A stretch of DNA of 64,000 nucleotides from NCBI RefSeq assembly GCF_022695515.1, contig NZ_JALDPT010000006.1, forward strand, positions 62,001 through 126,000, written 5' to 3'. Source of the DNA: Phenylobacterium aquaticum. GTDB lineage: Bacteria; Pseudomonadota; Alphaproteobacteria; Caulobacterales; Caulobacteraceae. Shown here piece after piece: positions 32,884-40,881 of this stretch; the first letter of the stretch is position 1; each line of letters opens with the position of its first letter. A program made the translations under genes and the position numbers. Below the pieces are notes generated by a model. The model had not been told where the DNA came from. It made no database searches and worked only from the letters and a program-made list of their open reading frames with translations.

Positions 32884-33501
32884 TTGACTGAAACAACACC
32901 CCGCAAGCGCACCCGTCTGGCGCCCGACGCCCGGCGCGCCCAGATCCTGGACGACAGCGCGCGACTGATCCTGGAGGAAGGCCTGCATGCGGTGAGCATG
33001 GAGCGGGTCGCCCGCGACCTCGGCATCAGCAAGGGGCTGATCTACAAGTATTTCCCGACCCGCGACGCCCTGTTGGCCGCCCTGATGCACCGCGCCCAGC
33101 GGGAGCTGCGCGACAGCGGCATGGCCAGCGCCCTGGAGGCCACGAGCTTCGCCGACCTGATCCGCCAGACGACGCGGCTCTATCTGCAGCACACCCTGGA
33201 TCGCGGCGCCCTGATCGCGGCCCTGATGGCCGATCCCTCGGTGGTGCGGCTGATGGAGGAGGACAGCCGGGCCGACCGCGACCAGACCTTCCGATACTTC
33301 GTGCGCGCCGTCCGCCGCGAGTACGGCCTGCCGCTGCCCACGGCGATCTTCACGGTCGACCTGCTGGCGGCCCTGACCGATCAGGCCGGACGGCTGGTGG
33401 CCCAGGGCCAGGCGGATGTGGAGGCGGCGACCGAAATGTGCGTTGAGCTGATCACCGGCGGGCTGGCGGCGCTGAATCCCGATCGGCCGCTGAAGGCCTA
33501 G
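32884..33501 (+). CDS. TetR-family transcriptional regulator
   Basis: Single TetR unit of 205 aa. HTH at about 25-70 (LHAVSMERVARDLGISKGLI, YKYFPTRDALLAALM) and a C-terminal ligand domain. The start is TTG at 32884, inferred from position and a GGAG about 10 bases upstream; family homology begins a few residues in. It diverges from the VOC and monooxygenase genes, its likely targets, and its stop is shared in a CTAG with the convergent hydrolase gene. Confidence 0.87.
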   Translation: MTETTPRKRTRLAPDARRAQILDDSARLILEEGLHAVSMERVARDLGISKGLIYKYFPTRDALLAALMHRAQRELRDSGMASALEATSFADLIRQTTRLYLQHTLDRGALIAALMADPSVVRLMEEDSRADRDQTFRYFVRAVRREYGLPLPTAIFTVDLLAALTDQAGRLVAQGQADVEAATEMCVELITGGLAALNPDRPLKA

Positions 33502-34310
33502 ACTGGCGTCCGCAGGAAGTCTCGCACGGCGGCGAGATAGGCGTCGAAGTTCTCACGGCGGGTGTTGTGGCCCGCGCCGGGGATCTCGACGCTTTGGATC
33601 CGGGGATTGATCGCCATGGCCTCGGCGGCGATCGCCGGCGTGACCAGGCCGCCGAGGGCGGCCTCGCCCCGGACCAGCAGGGTGGGGGCCGAGATCCGGG
33701 CGACGGCCCCCTGCCAGGGGCGGGCATAGGCGGGGTAGGCCTCGGGATCGACGCGCGGCTTGGCGGCGGCCCAGGCGGGGAAGTCGTCCTCATGCCAGCC
33801 CGGCGAGGTCGCCCGGCCCATGGCGATGAGCTCGGCCTGGGACATGGCGCGGAAGCCCTCGACCTGCTCGCGGAACCGGGCGCGGCGTTTGGCGGTCGCG
33901 GCCGGATCGGCGGGCGGCAGGAAGACGGGGTCCTCCAGAATGACCTTGGAGACCCGGCCGGGATGGGCGCCGGCATAGTCGGCGGTGGCGCGTCCCCCGA
34001 CCGAATGGCCCATGACCACGGGCCGGTCGAGACCGAGGCCGGCGGCGGCCTCGGCGATGTCGCGGGCGGGATCGTGGCCGCCCTCAGGGATGCGGCAGCT
34101 GTCCCCGTGGCCGCGGGCGTCCAGCAGGACGAGGTCGAACTCCGGCGCGAGCGCCTGGGCGAGCCGGAACCAGCACAGGCCGCTGTCGGTGAGGCCGTGG
34201 GACAAGAGCACCACAGGGCCCAGGCCGCCGGTGCGGCAGTAGGCGAGCCGCCCGCCCGTGACCTCGACGGTTCCCGAGGTCCAGGCCGCAGGCGCGGCGG
34301 CGCCTACCAC
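33498..34310 (-). CDS. alpha/beta-fold hydrolase
   Basis: Hydrolase of 270 aa with the alpha/beta fold: oxyanion-hole region LLSHGLTDSG, DARGHGDS, nucleophile elbow GHSVGG, an acidic residue after LLVRGEAALGG, and the catalytic His in GAGHNTR. The start is GTG at 34310, overlapping the TAG of the aldo/keto reductase gene, so translation is probably coupled. It closes the unit phytanoyl-dioxygenase-like, aldo/keto reductase, hydrolase, and could open the ester or lactone made by the Baeyer-Villiger enzyme (inference). Confidence 0.88.
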   Translation of the reverse strand: MVGAAAPAAWTSGTVEVTGGRLAYCRTGGLGPVVLLSHGLTDSGLCWFRLAQALAPEFDLVLLDARGHGDSCRIPEGGHDPARDIAEAAAGLGLDRPVVMGHSVGGRATADYAGAHPGRVSKVILEDPVFLPPADPAATAKRRARFREQVEGFRAMSQAELIAMGRATSPGWHEDDFPAWAAAKPRVDPEAYPAYARPWQGAVARISAPTLLVRGEAALGGLVTPAIAAEAMAINPRIQSVEIPGAGHNTRRENFDAYLAAVRDFLRTPV

Positions 34311-35269
34311 GCATAGGCCTCCGGCGCAGGGCCGCAGGGCGGGAAGATCGCGTCGAGCGCCGCCAGGGTCTCCGGCGACAGGACGAGATCCGGGACCTGC
34401 AGGACCGAGGTCAGCTGGTCCAGGGTTCGCGGGCCGATGATGGTGGCGGCCACGCCGGGCTGGTGCAGCAGCCAGGCCAGCGCCACGGCGCTGGGCGATT
34501 GGCCGAGATCGCGGCACAGGGCCTCGTAGCGTCCAAGCTGGTCGGCGCGGTCGCGGGCGGCGCGCTGCAGGCCCTCGGCCTGGCGGCGGCCGTCGCCGTC
34601 CGTCGCCCCGCCCGCCAGCAGGCCGCCGGCCAGGGGGCTCCAGGTGATGACGCCCAGGCCATATTCGAGGGCGGCGGGGATCACCTCCAGCTCGGCCCGG
34701 CGCTCCACGAGATTGTAGAGGCTCTGTTCCGAGACGAGCCCGAGCCGTCCGCGGGCGATGGCCTTTTCATTGGCCCGGGCGATCGTCCAGCCGGGGAAGT
34801 TGCTGGAGCCGACATAGGTGATCTTGCCCTGGCTGATCAGCCGATCCATCGCCTGCCAGATCTCCTCGATCGGCGCGGCGCGGTCGATGTGATGCATCTG
34901 GTAGAGGTCGATGTGGTCGGTCTTCAGCCGCTTGAGGCTGGCGTCGCAGGCCATCTGGATGTGCCGGGCCGACAGGCCGCGGTCATTGATGTCGTCCGAC
35001 ATCGGCTCGTGGACCTTGGTGGCCAGCACGATGCGGTCGCGCCGCGCGGGGTCCTCGGCCAGCCAGTCGCCGAGGATGGCCTCCGTCGTCCCGACGCCCA
35101 GATGGCCGCCATACTGGTCGGCGGTGTCGACGAAGTTCACGCCGGCCTCGAGGGCGGCGTTGAGGATCGCGAAGCTGTCGGCCGGCGAGGTGCGGGGGCC
35201 GAAGTTCATGGTGCCCAGGCACAGGGCGCTGACCCTGAGCGCCGAGCGCCCCAGACGACGATAGTTCAT
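34304..35269 (-). CDS. aldo/keto reductase
   Basis: NADPH-dependent reductase of 321 aa with a TIM-barrel fold. The catalytic tetrad is visible: D48 and Y53 (NFVDTADQYG), K85 (ATKVH) and H126 (MHHID). The C-terminal end has the NADPH-binding ATIIGPRTLDQL segment. It reduces aldehydes or ketones to alcohols, or the reverse. The start at 35269 has CGGAG upstream and matches the start of homology; the frame extends 129 bases further without protein-like sequence. Spaced 22 bases from the dioxygenase-like gene and overlapping the hydrolase gene by 7 bases. Confidence 0.92.
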   Translation of the reverse strand: MNYRRLGRSALRVSALCLGTMNFGPRTSPADSFAILNAALEAGVNFVDTADQYGGHLGVGTTEAILGDWLAEDPARRDRIVLATKVHEPMSDDINDRGLSARHIQMACDASLKRLKTDHIDLYQMHHIDRAAPIEEIWQAMDRLISQGKITYVGSSNFPGWTIARANEKAIARGRLGLVSEQSLYNLVERRAELEVIPAALEYGLGVITWSPLAGGLLAGGATDGDGRRQAEGLQRAARDRADQLGRYEALCRDLGQSPSAVALAWLLHQPGVAATIIGPRTLDQLTSVLQVPDLVLSPETLAALDAIFPPCGPAPEAYAW

Positions 35270-35291
35270 GGGGCGGCTCCGGTGTCGGCGG

Positions 35292-36254
35292 TCATGGGGC
35301 CCGAAGCGTGGCGCCGGTGACCAGGGTCTCGCTGGAATCGGCGACGCAATGGCGGACCAGGCGCTGGGCGTGGTCCGAAAGGGTCTTGTAGTCGGCATAG
35401 GTGATGCCGGGCACGATCGGTTCGCGGAACCAGGGGGCGTAGAATTCCAGGTTGGGGATCGCCCGCACGGCGTCGGAGATGTTCGGCGTGCCGCCGTGCC
35501 AGGCGCGCACGTCGCGGATCATGATGGCGCCGGCCGGGGCGGGACAGACCGTGCTGAGCCGCATCCATTCGGGCTCTTCGTCCAGGCTGGGGATGCGGAC
35601 GCGGGAATGCTGGGTGCCGGGGATCTGGCGCGTGGGGCCGTTCAGGCGGGTGACCTCCTGGGGCAGGAAGTTCACGCAGACATAGGGGCAGGGCAGGTCG
35701 CGGATGGTCAGCTCGCCCCGCGGGTCGTGGAAGGCGCTGAACGGGGTCTTGGTCGGGCTCAGCCAGTCGCGGACGTCGGAGTGGAGCGGCTGGTACTCGA
35801 CCGCCCCGGGCAGGCAGAAGTCGCCGCTGGCCGCCCGCAGCACATAGTCCGCCGACTCGAAGATGCCGCTGACCACCTCGGTGACCAGGGGGATGTCGAG
35901 CAGCATCCGCCATTCCGGCCGATGGAGCTGGCTGCGGGTCAGGCTGCAGCCGCCGAAGGAATAGCGGTGCGATCCGCGATTGCCCTTGCGGTCCTGATCC
36001 AGGGCCAGGATCTCGTCGGTCACCTCTCGGCAGCCGGCGGCGAGGAAGCCGGTCTGTTCGGAGGTCAGGGCGTCGGCGATGACCACGAAGCCGTCGCGCC
36101 GGAACAGCTCGACGGCGTGGCGGGCGTCCTTGGGCTGGAGGATCTCCAGGCCCTTGATGCCGTTGTGGGCCTCGAGATGCGCGCGTAGGGCGGCGACCTC
36201 AGGGGTTGTCGACCAGTCCAGAGCGGTCCCGACCGTTTCGATCGCCTTGTCCAT
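35292..36254 (-). CDS. phytanoyl-CoA dioxygenase (PhyH) family protein
   Basis: Fe(II)/2-oxoglutarate-dependent dioxygenase-like protein of 320 aa. The iron-binding facial triad is visible as H-x-D in QPLHSDVRDW and a distal His in RAWHGGTPN; an Arg that could bind 2-oxoglutarate follows a short way on. DGFVVIADAL near residue 55 is the usual N-terminal PhyH segment. It would hydroxylate a lipid-like substrate. The start at 36254 has GGGAGG 7 bases upstream. First gene of a three-gene unit; an operator-like dyad lies 42 bases upstream of its start. Confidence 0.88.
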   Translation of the reverse strand: MDKAIETVGTALDWSTTPEVAALRAHLEAHNGIKGLEILQPKDARHAVELFRRDGFVVIADALTSEQTGFLAAGCREVTDEILALDQDRKGNRGSHRYSFGGCSLTRSQLHRPEWRMLLDIPLVTEVVSGIFESADYVLRAASGDFCLPGAVEYQPLHSDVRDWLSPTKTPFSAFHDPRGELTIRDLPCPYVCVNFLPQEVTRLNGPTRQIPGTQHSRVRIPSLDEEPEWMRLSTVCPAPAGAIMIRDVRAWHGGTPNISDAVRAIPNLEFYAPWFREPIVPGITYADYKTLSDHAQRLVRHCVADSSETLVTGATLRAP

Positions 36255-36295
36255 GATGAACCTCCCGAGGTCACCTTGCGCTTCGAACGCTATTC

Positions 36296-36310
36296 TAATG
36301 ACCGTCACTA
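36296..36310. promoter_or_regulatory. inverted repeat upstream of the PhyH-like operon, candidate TetR operator
   Basis: TAATGAC-C-GTCACTA is a 7+1+7 dyad with one mismatched pair, in an AT-richer stretch 42-56 bases upstream of the PhyH-like start. Its size and form resemble TetR-family operators. The TetR protein encoded at 32884 is a possible binder. Confidence 0.45.
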
Positions 36311-36333
36311 ATAGCGGGGCGCGCGCCGGAGCG

Positions 36334-37241
36334 TCAAGCGGGTGGCCCGATAAACGCCTGCAGGTCGGCGTTCAGCTGGTCGGCGTGGGTGATCATCAGG
36401 CCATGAGGCGCGTCCGTATAGGGCTTGAACGCGCAGCCGGGCACGAGCCTGGCGGTGGCCTGGCCGGTCAGGGGGAAGGGCGCCGAGGCGTCGTGGGTCC
36501 CGTGCACGATGAGGGTCGGCGTCGCCAGCGCCTTGAGGTCCTGGCGCGCGTCATAGGTCGACAGGGTGCGGTGGCATTCGATCGCCACCCGGACCGGGAT
36601 CTGGGTCATCAGGGCGCTGGCCCAGTCCACCATGGCCTGGGAGGTCTCGGCCGGAAGAAGGGGCGGGCGTTGTCCGCGACCCACTTGGGGAAGTCGCGCC
36701 GCCATCCGGCGCGCACCTGCTCGAAGAGGGCGCCGTCCACGCCGGTCGGATTGTCCGGAGTCTTGAGCAGGAAGGGCGTGACCGGCGAGACGAGGGCGAT
36801 CTTCGCCACCCGGCTCGCGCCGTGGCGGCCGAGGTAGCGGACGATCTCGCTGCAGCCCATGGAGTGGCCGACCAGGCACACCTCGGTGAGGTTCCGCTCG
36901 GCGAGCACGCGGGCCAGATCATCGGCCAGGGTGTCGATGTCATAGCCGCCGCCTGGCTGGTCGGACCGCCCGTGTCCCCGGCGGTCGAAGGCGACCACCC
37001 GGTATCCCGCCTCGATGAAGTGGGCGTGCTGATACTGCCAGATGTCCTGGGTGAGGGCCCAGCTGGCGAGGAAGACGATGGGCCGGCCGACGCCCCAGTC
37101 CGTCACGTGCAGGCGGACAGGGGCGGCCGCCGGCGTGCGGGGGCGGGGGCGGGGCTTGCGGGCGGGCTGGGCGGCGAGCGGCGTGGCGGACAGCGCGGTG
37201 GCGGCTCCGCCCGCGATCTGGAGCATGTGGCGACGGTTCAT
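36334..37241 (-). pseudogene. exported alpha/beta hydrolase, broken by a one-base frameshift
   Basis: Would encode 302 aa if one base is restored. The N-terminal part (to about residue 195) starts with a twin-arginine-like signal (MNRRHMLQIAGGAATALSAT) and has DRRGHGRSDQP and the nucleophile elbow GHSMGC; it matches non-haem chloroperoxidase-like hydrolases. Near 36653 a CCC run is one base short on the coding strand, and the frame of LPAETSQAMVDW onward, with LIVHGTHDASAP (acid) and DAPHGLM (His), is shifted. AGGAGG precedes the ATG. Protein-like sequence on both sides suggests a recent mutation or an assembly error. Confidence 0.85.
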
Positions 37242-37295
37242 GGCGACCTCCTGTTTGGATCGCCCGACGATCGCCGCTCGCGATCCGCAGGACGA

Positions 37296-38075
37296 TTACC
37301 CGGGAGGTAGGTTTCGGACGCAGGCGATGGTGTGGGCGTCGGCGGGGATGAAGGATTCCACGGCGATCTCGCTCAAGGTCACATCGACGGGTGATCCGAA
37401 GACCATGGTGGTCGAATAGAAGGACAACCGCTCGCCGCCGATCCGCAGGCGGAGCGGCGCCATCAGGGCGTCGGACGGCGCCGAGCGCCCCGCCGCCGGG
37501 GCTGGATAGGTCTTCAGCTCGGCCATCAGATCCGACAGCCCCCGATCGGCGGTGAGGTCGATCTGTCTCTGCAGGCGGCCCAGGAGATGGGCGCGCCATT
37601 CCCCCAGGTTCTCGATCTTCCGGGCCAAGCCCTCGGGGTGCAGGGTGAGCCGGAGCCCATTGACCTTGCCCTCCAGCAGGTGGGGCGCGACGCCCTCGTA
37701 CATCTGGGGCAGGGCGCCGTTGTTGGCCAGGAGGGTCCAGCCGCGATCTATGGCGAAGGCGGGGTAGGGCTTCTGGGCGGCGAGCACGGCGTCGATCGCC
37801 CAGCGCGCGGCGGCGAGGGCCGGGTCGTCCAGGCCGCGCTCGGGGAACATCGGGGCGAACCCGCCAGAGACCAGCAGGACGTTGCGCTCGCGCACCGGGA
37901 CGTCGAGCTGCTCGGCGAGCTTGAGGATCATCAGGCGGCTGGGCGTAGAGCGCCCCGTCTCGATGAAGCTCAGATGGCGGGTGGAGATCTCGGCTTCACA
38001 GGCCAGGTCGAGCTGGCTCATGCGGCGCTTCTGGCGCCATTGGCGCAGGTGCAGGCCGACGGGCTGGATGGACAT
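37296..38075 (-). CDS. XRE-family regulator with MmyB-like ligand domain
   Basis: Regulator of 259 aa. An HTH_3 domain occupies about 8-65 (LRQWRQKRRMSQLDLACEAE, STRHLSFIETGRSTPSR) and a C-terminal MmyB-like domain (about 85-250) is thought to bind a fatty acid or similar ligand in this family. RHLSFIETG-RS-PSR is the usual signature. It lies 54 bases upstream of the exported hydrolase gene in the same direction, which it probably regulates. No clear ribosome-binding site precedes the ATG, so the mRNA may be leaderless. Confidence 0.9.
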   Translation of the reverse strand: MSIQPVGLHLRQWRQKRRMSQLDLACEAEISTRHLSFIETGRSTPSRLMILKLAEQLDVPVRERNVLLVSGGFAPMFPERGLDDPALAAARWAIDAVLAAQKPYPAFAIDRGWTLLANNGALPQMYEGVAPHLLEGKVNGLRLTLHPEGLARKIENLGEWRAHLLGRLQRQIDLTADRGLSDLMAELKTYPAPAAGRSAPSDALMAPLRLRIGGERLSFYSTTMVFGSPVDVTLSEIAVESFIPADAHTIACVRNLPPG

Positions 38076-38220
38076 GGGACCACTATAGGCCGGCCGATCG
38101 GCGGAACCATTACCTCAGGCGTCATGGCCGGGCGGCGCCCGCCGTGCAGCCACGCGCGCCCGCCAACCGGGCGACGGTCTGGGTGACTCTGAATTTTGGG
38201 AAGATCGTCCACCAAGGAAT

Positions 38221-38296
<76 letters not shown>

Positions 38297-38389
38297 GTCG
38301 CGATTCCAAGGCATCTAAGCCCTGGCGGCGAGGGCGCGGAACATACGCGATGCTTCGCTGATTGCAAGCCGCTCAGGAGAGAGAATTTC

Positions 38390-38737
38390 ATGGCGCGACG
38401 AGACCTTACCGGCGCGGTCGATTTCGCCTTCCTGGAAAGCTTCGCCGCGGGCGACCAGGGGGTGGTCGACGAGGTGTTGGCCCTGTTCCGCGAACAGGCC
38501 CGCATGTGGTCGGCGATGCTGGACCCGGCGTCGGAGGGCTGGCGCGACGCCGTCCACACCCTGAAGGGCACGGCGCGCGGCATCGGGGCCCATGCCCTGG
38601 GCGAGGTCTGCCAGTCGGCGGAGACGGAAGGAGCCCACCGGCTGGAGGCCGTGCGAGACGCCCTGGACGCGGCGCTGGCCGACATCGCCGCCTACGCCCA
38701 CGAGAAGGCGCTGCAGTCGCTGAAGACCCCGCGCTGA
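38390..38737 (+). CDS. Hpt-domain histidine phosphotransfer protein
   Basis: Single-domain protein of 115 aa. The phosphorylated His is H56 in AVHTLKGTARGIGA, the usual H-x-x-K-G-x-(A/S) motif, within a four-helix bundle. It would relay a phosphoryl group between a hybrid kinase and a response regulator; neither is encoded nearby. CAGGAGAGAG precedes the ATG. It is transcribed away from the divergent tRNA-Lys gene and followed by two inverted palindromic repeats. Confidence 0.85.
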   Translation: MARRDLTGAVDFAFLESFAAGDQGVVDEVLALFREQARMWSAMLDPASEGWRDAVHTLKGTARGIGAHALGEVCQSAETEGAHRLEAVRDALDAALADIAAYAHEKALQSLKTPR

Positions 38738-38750
38738 GGGGGGCTCAGTC

Positions 38751-38783
38751 CGCTCGTCCCGGCGAATGCCGGGATTCAGATCA
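38751..38783. repeat. palindromic repeat of the GTCCCGGC-GCCGGGA family, copy 1
   Basis: cgctcgtcccggcgaatgcc followed by gggattcagatca; an inverted copy of the element at 38843-38876. Contains a 7-bp stem (tcccggc/gccggga). Confidence 0.75.
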
Positions 38784-38842
38784 TCGAGCGCCGTGTGGCC
38801 GGATAGGCTGGAATTCGGACGCCCTGAACCGCATGGGCCTTA

Positions 38843-38876
38843 GGATCTGGGTCCCGGCCTTCGCCGGGATGAGCGG
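38843..38876. repeat. palindromic repeat of the GTCCCGGC-GCCGGGA family, copy 2
   Basis: Reads ggatctgggtcccggccttc then gccgggatgagcgg. With copy 1 it forms an inverted pair about 60 bases apart between the Hpt gene and the convergent LysR gene, like the paired REP units of enterobacteria. A third member sits in the end of the methyltransferase gene at 40838. Confidence 0.75.
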
Positions 38877-38885
38877 GGGGGAGGG

Positions 38886-39842
38886 TTAGATCCCCGCGCC
38901 GTTGTCCAGGGCCAGCAGGGCGGCTTCGTGGGCCTCGGCCTCGGCGGTGATCCAGTTGAGGAAGGCCTTGACCTGGGGGAGGCGGCCCTTGGCCTTGGGA
39001 TGGACCACGCAATAGGCGAAGTCGACGGCGGTCGCGATCTGCAGCGGGGCGACAAGGCGGCCGGCGTCAAGGTCGGCCTGGGCCAGGGTGCGCTTGGCGA
39101 GCGCCACGCCGCGGCCGTTGACCGCGGCCTCGATGACCAGGCTCGACTGGTTGAAGCGCGGTCCGCGGGCGCCGTCCACGCCGCGCACGCCGCGGGCGGC
39201 GAGCCACATGGTCCAGTCGGGGCAGGAATCGTCCGGCTCCGGCGAGCCGTCGTGCAGCAGCACATGGCCGGCGAGATCGGCCGGGGTGTTGAGCGGATTG
39301 GTCGCCTGCAGGTCGGGGCTGAGCACCGGGATCACGGTCTCGCCGATCAGGCGGGAGACCTCCAGGCCCGGATAGCGGCCGGCGCCATAGCGGATGGCGA
39401 TGTCGACTTCGCCGGTCGACAGATCGACCAGCTCCAGGCCGGCCGAAAGCCAGACGTCCACCTGGGGATGCAGCTCCTCGAACTTGCCGAGCCGGGGCAC
39501 CAGCCACTTGGCGGCGAAGGAGGGGGCCGCGGTCAGCGTCAGCCGGCGGCCGTCGACCGCGGCGGTCAGCATCGAGGCGGCTTCCGCAAGCCGGTCAAAG
39601 GCTTCGCGCAGGGCGGGCAGGGCGGTCTGGGCCGCGTCGGTCAGGAGCAGGCCCTTGGGCGTGCGCTTGAAGAGCGCCGCGCCGACATAGTCCTCCAGGT
39701 TCTGGATCTGCTGGCTGACGGCCCCAGGGGTCACCGACAGCTCGTCCGCCGCCCTAGAAAAATTGAGGTGCCGCGCGGCCGCCTCGAACGCGCGCAAGGC
39801 GTTGAGCGGCGGCAGGCGGCGTCGTTCCGAGTTCCGTTCCAC
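38886..39842 (-). CDS. LysR-family regulator, GcvA-like, probable regulator of the sulfur operon
   Basis: Regulator of 318 aa. Winged HTH at about 8-65 (LPPLNALRAFEAAARHLNFS, TPGAVSQQIQNLEDYVGAAL) of the GcvA/AmpR type, then a periplasmic-binding-like effector domain. Start GTG at 39842 is supported by AGGAAA 4 bases upstream and by the start of homology. It faces the cobA-cysI-cysH operon across 175 bases that hold a strong inverted repeat, the standard arrangement for a LysR protein controlling its divergent neighbour. The ligand would be a sulfur-status metabolite (inference). Confidence 0.9.
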   Translation of the reverse strand: MERNSERRRLPPLNALRAFEAAARHLNFSRAADELSVTPGAVSQQIQNLEDYVGAALFKRTPKGLLLTDAAQTALPALREAFDRLAEAASMLTAAVDGRRLTLTAAPSFAAKWLVPRLGKFEELHPQVDVWLSAGLELVDLSTGEVDIAIRYGAGRYPGLEVSRLIGETVIPVLSPDLQATNPLNTPADLAGHVLLHDGSPEPDDSCPDWTMWLAARGVRGVDGARGPRFNQSSLVIEAAVNGRGVALAKRTLAQADLDAGRLVAPLQIATAVDFAYCVVHPKAKGRLPQVKAFLNWITAEAEAHEAALLALDNGAGI

Positions 39843-39877
39843 GAGTTTTCCTGACAGCCCCGGCAGAAGTCCTTGGG

Positions 39878-39910
39878 TTGCGAATTGGGGCCCCGCCGAC
39901 CAATTTGCAA
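39878..39910. promoter_or_regulatory. inverted repeat between LysR and cysG-type genes, candidate LysR box
   Basis: TTGCGAATTGG at 39878-39888 and CCAATTTGCAA at 39900-39910 form an 11-bp dyad with one mismatch and an 11-base spacer. It starts 36 bases upstream of the LysR start and ends 108 bases before the methyltransferase start, the usual place of a recognition site. Confidence 0.6.
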
Positions 39911-39952
39911 GCGTTCGGCGATGTATCGGCCCTTTTCGTCGCCAGACACCAG

Positions 39953-39978
39953 GCGGGGCGGGTGCAAGCCCGTCCCGC
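39953..39978 (+). promoter_or_regulatory. hairpin in the leader of the sulfur operon
   Basis: gcggggcggg/cccgtcccgc pair over 10 positions (one G-U) with a TGCAAG loop, 39 bases before the methyltransferase start. Possible attenuator or mRNA-stabilising element; no known riboswitch is recognised. Confidence 0.35.
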
Positions 39979-40017
39979 TTCGATTCACCACTATAGCGTT
40001 TAGAGAACCTAAAGCCC

Positions 40018-40881
40018 ATGCCCACCCGCCGCCCCACGGACCGGCCCCGGACCACCGCCAATCGGCTGGTGGTGCTGTCGGGCGCGACCGACGGCAAGAC
40101 CGGCGCGGTCTGGCTGGTGGGCGCGGGACCCGGCGATCCGGAGCTGCTGACTCTCAAGGCGCTCAAGGCTTTGCAGGGCGCGCAGGTCGTCGTGCATGAC
40201 GGCCTGGTCTCCGACGAGATCCTGGATCTGGCGCCGTCCGCGGCCCGCCGGATCTCGGTCGCCAAGCGCAAGTCGCGCCATTCCTATGCGCAGGACGAGA
40301 TCAACCGGATGCTGGTCGCCTTCGCCCAGGAGGGGCTGAGGGTTGTGCGGCTGAAGGGCGGCGACCCCTTCATGTTCGGCCGCGGCGGCGAGGAGCTGGA
40401 AGCCTGCCGCGAGGCCGGCGTCGAATGCCATGTGATTCCCGGCGTGACCGCCGCCCTGGCCGCTTCGGCCGGCGCCGGCGCGCCCCTGACCCATCGCGGC
40501 CTCGCCCAGGCGGTGACCTTCGTCACCGGCCATGCGGCCGCGGGCGCCGAGCCCGACCTGGACTGGGCGAGCCTGGCCAGGGCCAACCATACGGTCGTGA
40601 TCTATATGGGCCTGTCGACCGCGGCGGGGATCGCCGGGCGGCTGATCGCCGCCGGCCGCGCGCCCGCGACGCCCGCCCTGATCGTCGAGAACGCCAGCCG
40701 CGCCGATGAGCGACGGATCGTCACCACCCTGGCAGGGCTTCCCGCCGCCGCCGAGGCGGTGAGCGGCCCGGCTCTGCTGATCGTGGGCGAGGCCATGTCG
40801 CTGGCCCAGGCCTCCCTCGTGGACGACATCAATTTCAGTATGGGTCCCCGCCTTCGCGGGGATGAGCGGGTGTTTAAATGA
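40018..40881 (+). CDS. cobA: uroporphyrinogen-III C-methyltransferase
   Basis: SAM-dependent methyltransferase of 287 aa that makes precorrin-2, the precursor of sirohaem needed by sulfite reductase. Motifs: VWLVGAGPGDPELLTLKA (about 37-54), VVHDGLVS, RLKGGDPFMFGRGGEE and a VIPGVTAA block, then GLAQAVTFVTGH. The CysG oxidase/chelatase half is absent. An N-terminal extension of about 35 residues precedes the domain. The last residues (MGPRLRGDERVFK) are encoded by an inserted palindromic repeat. The stop overlaps the next ATG (ATGA). First gene of the sulfite-reduction operon. Confidence 0.93.
   Translation: MPTRRPTDRPRTTANRLVVLSGATDGKTGAVWLVGAGPGDPELLTLKALKALQGAQVVVHDGLVSDEILDLAPSAARRISVAKRKSRHSYAQDEINRMLVAFAQEGLRVVRLKGGDPFMFGRGGEELEACREAGVECHVIPGVTAALAASAGAGAPLTHRGLAQAVTFVTGHAAAGAEPDLDWASLARANHTVVIYMGLSTAAGIAGRLIAAGRAPATPALIVENASRADERRIVTTLAGLPAAAEAVSGPALLIVGEAMSLAQASLVDDINFSMGPRLRGDERVFK
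40838..40870. repeat. palindromic repeat inside the methyltransferase gene, copy 3
   Basis: tatgggtccccgccttcgcg then gggatgagcggg: same family as the two repeats near 38.8 kb. It encodes the last dozen residues of the methyltransferase and lies just before the next start codon. Confidence 0.7.
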
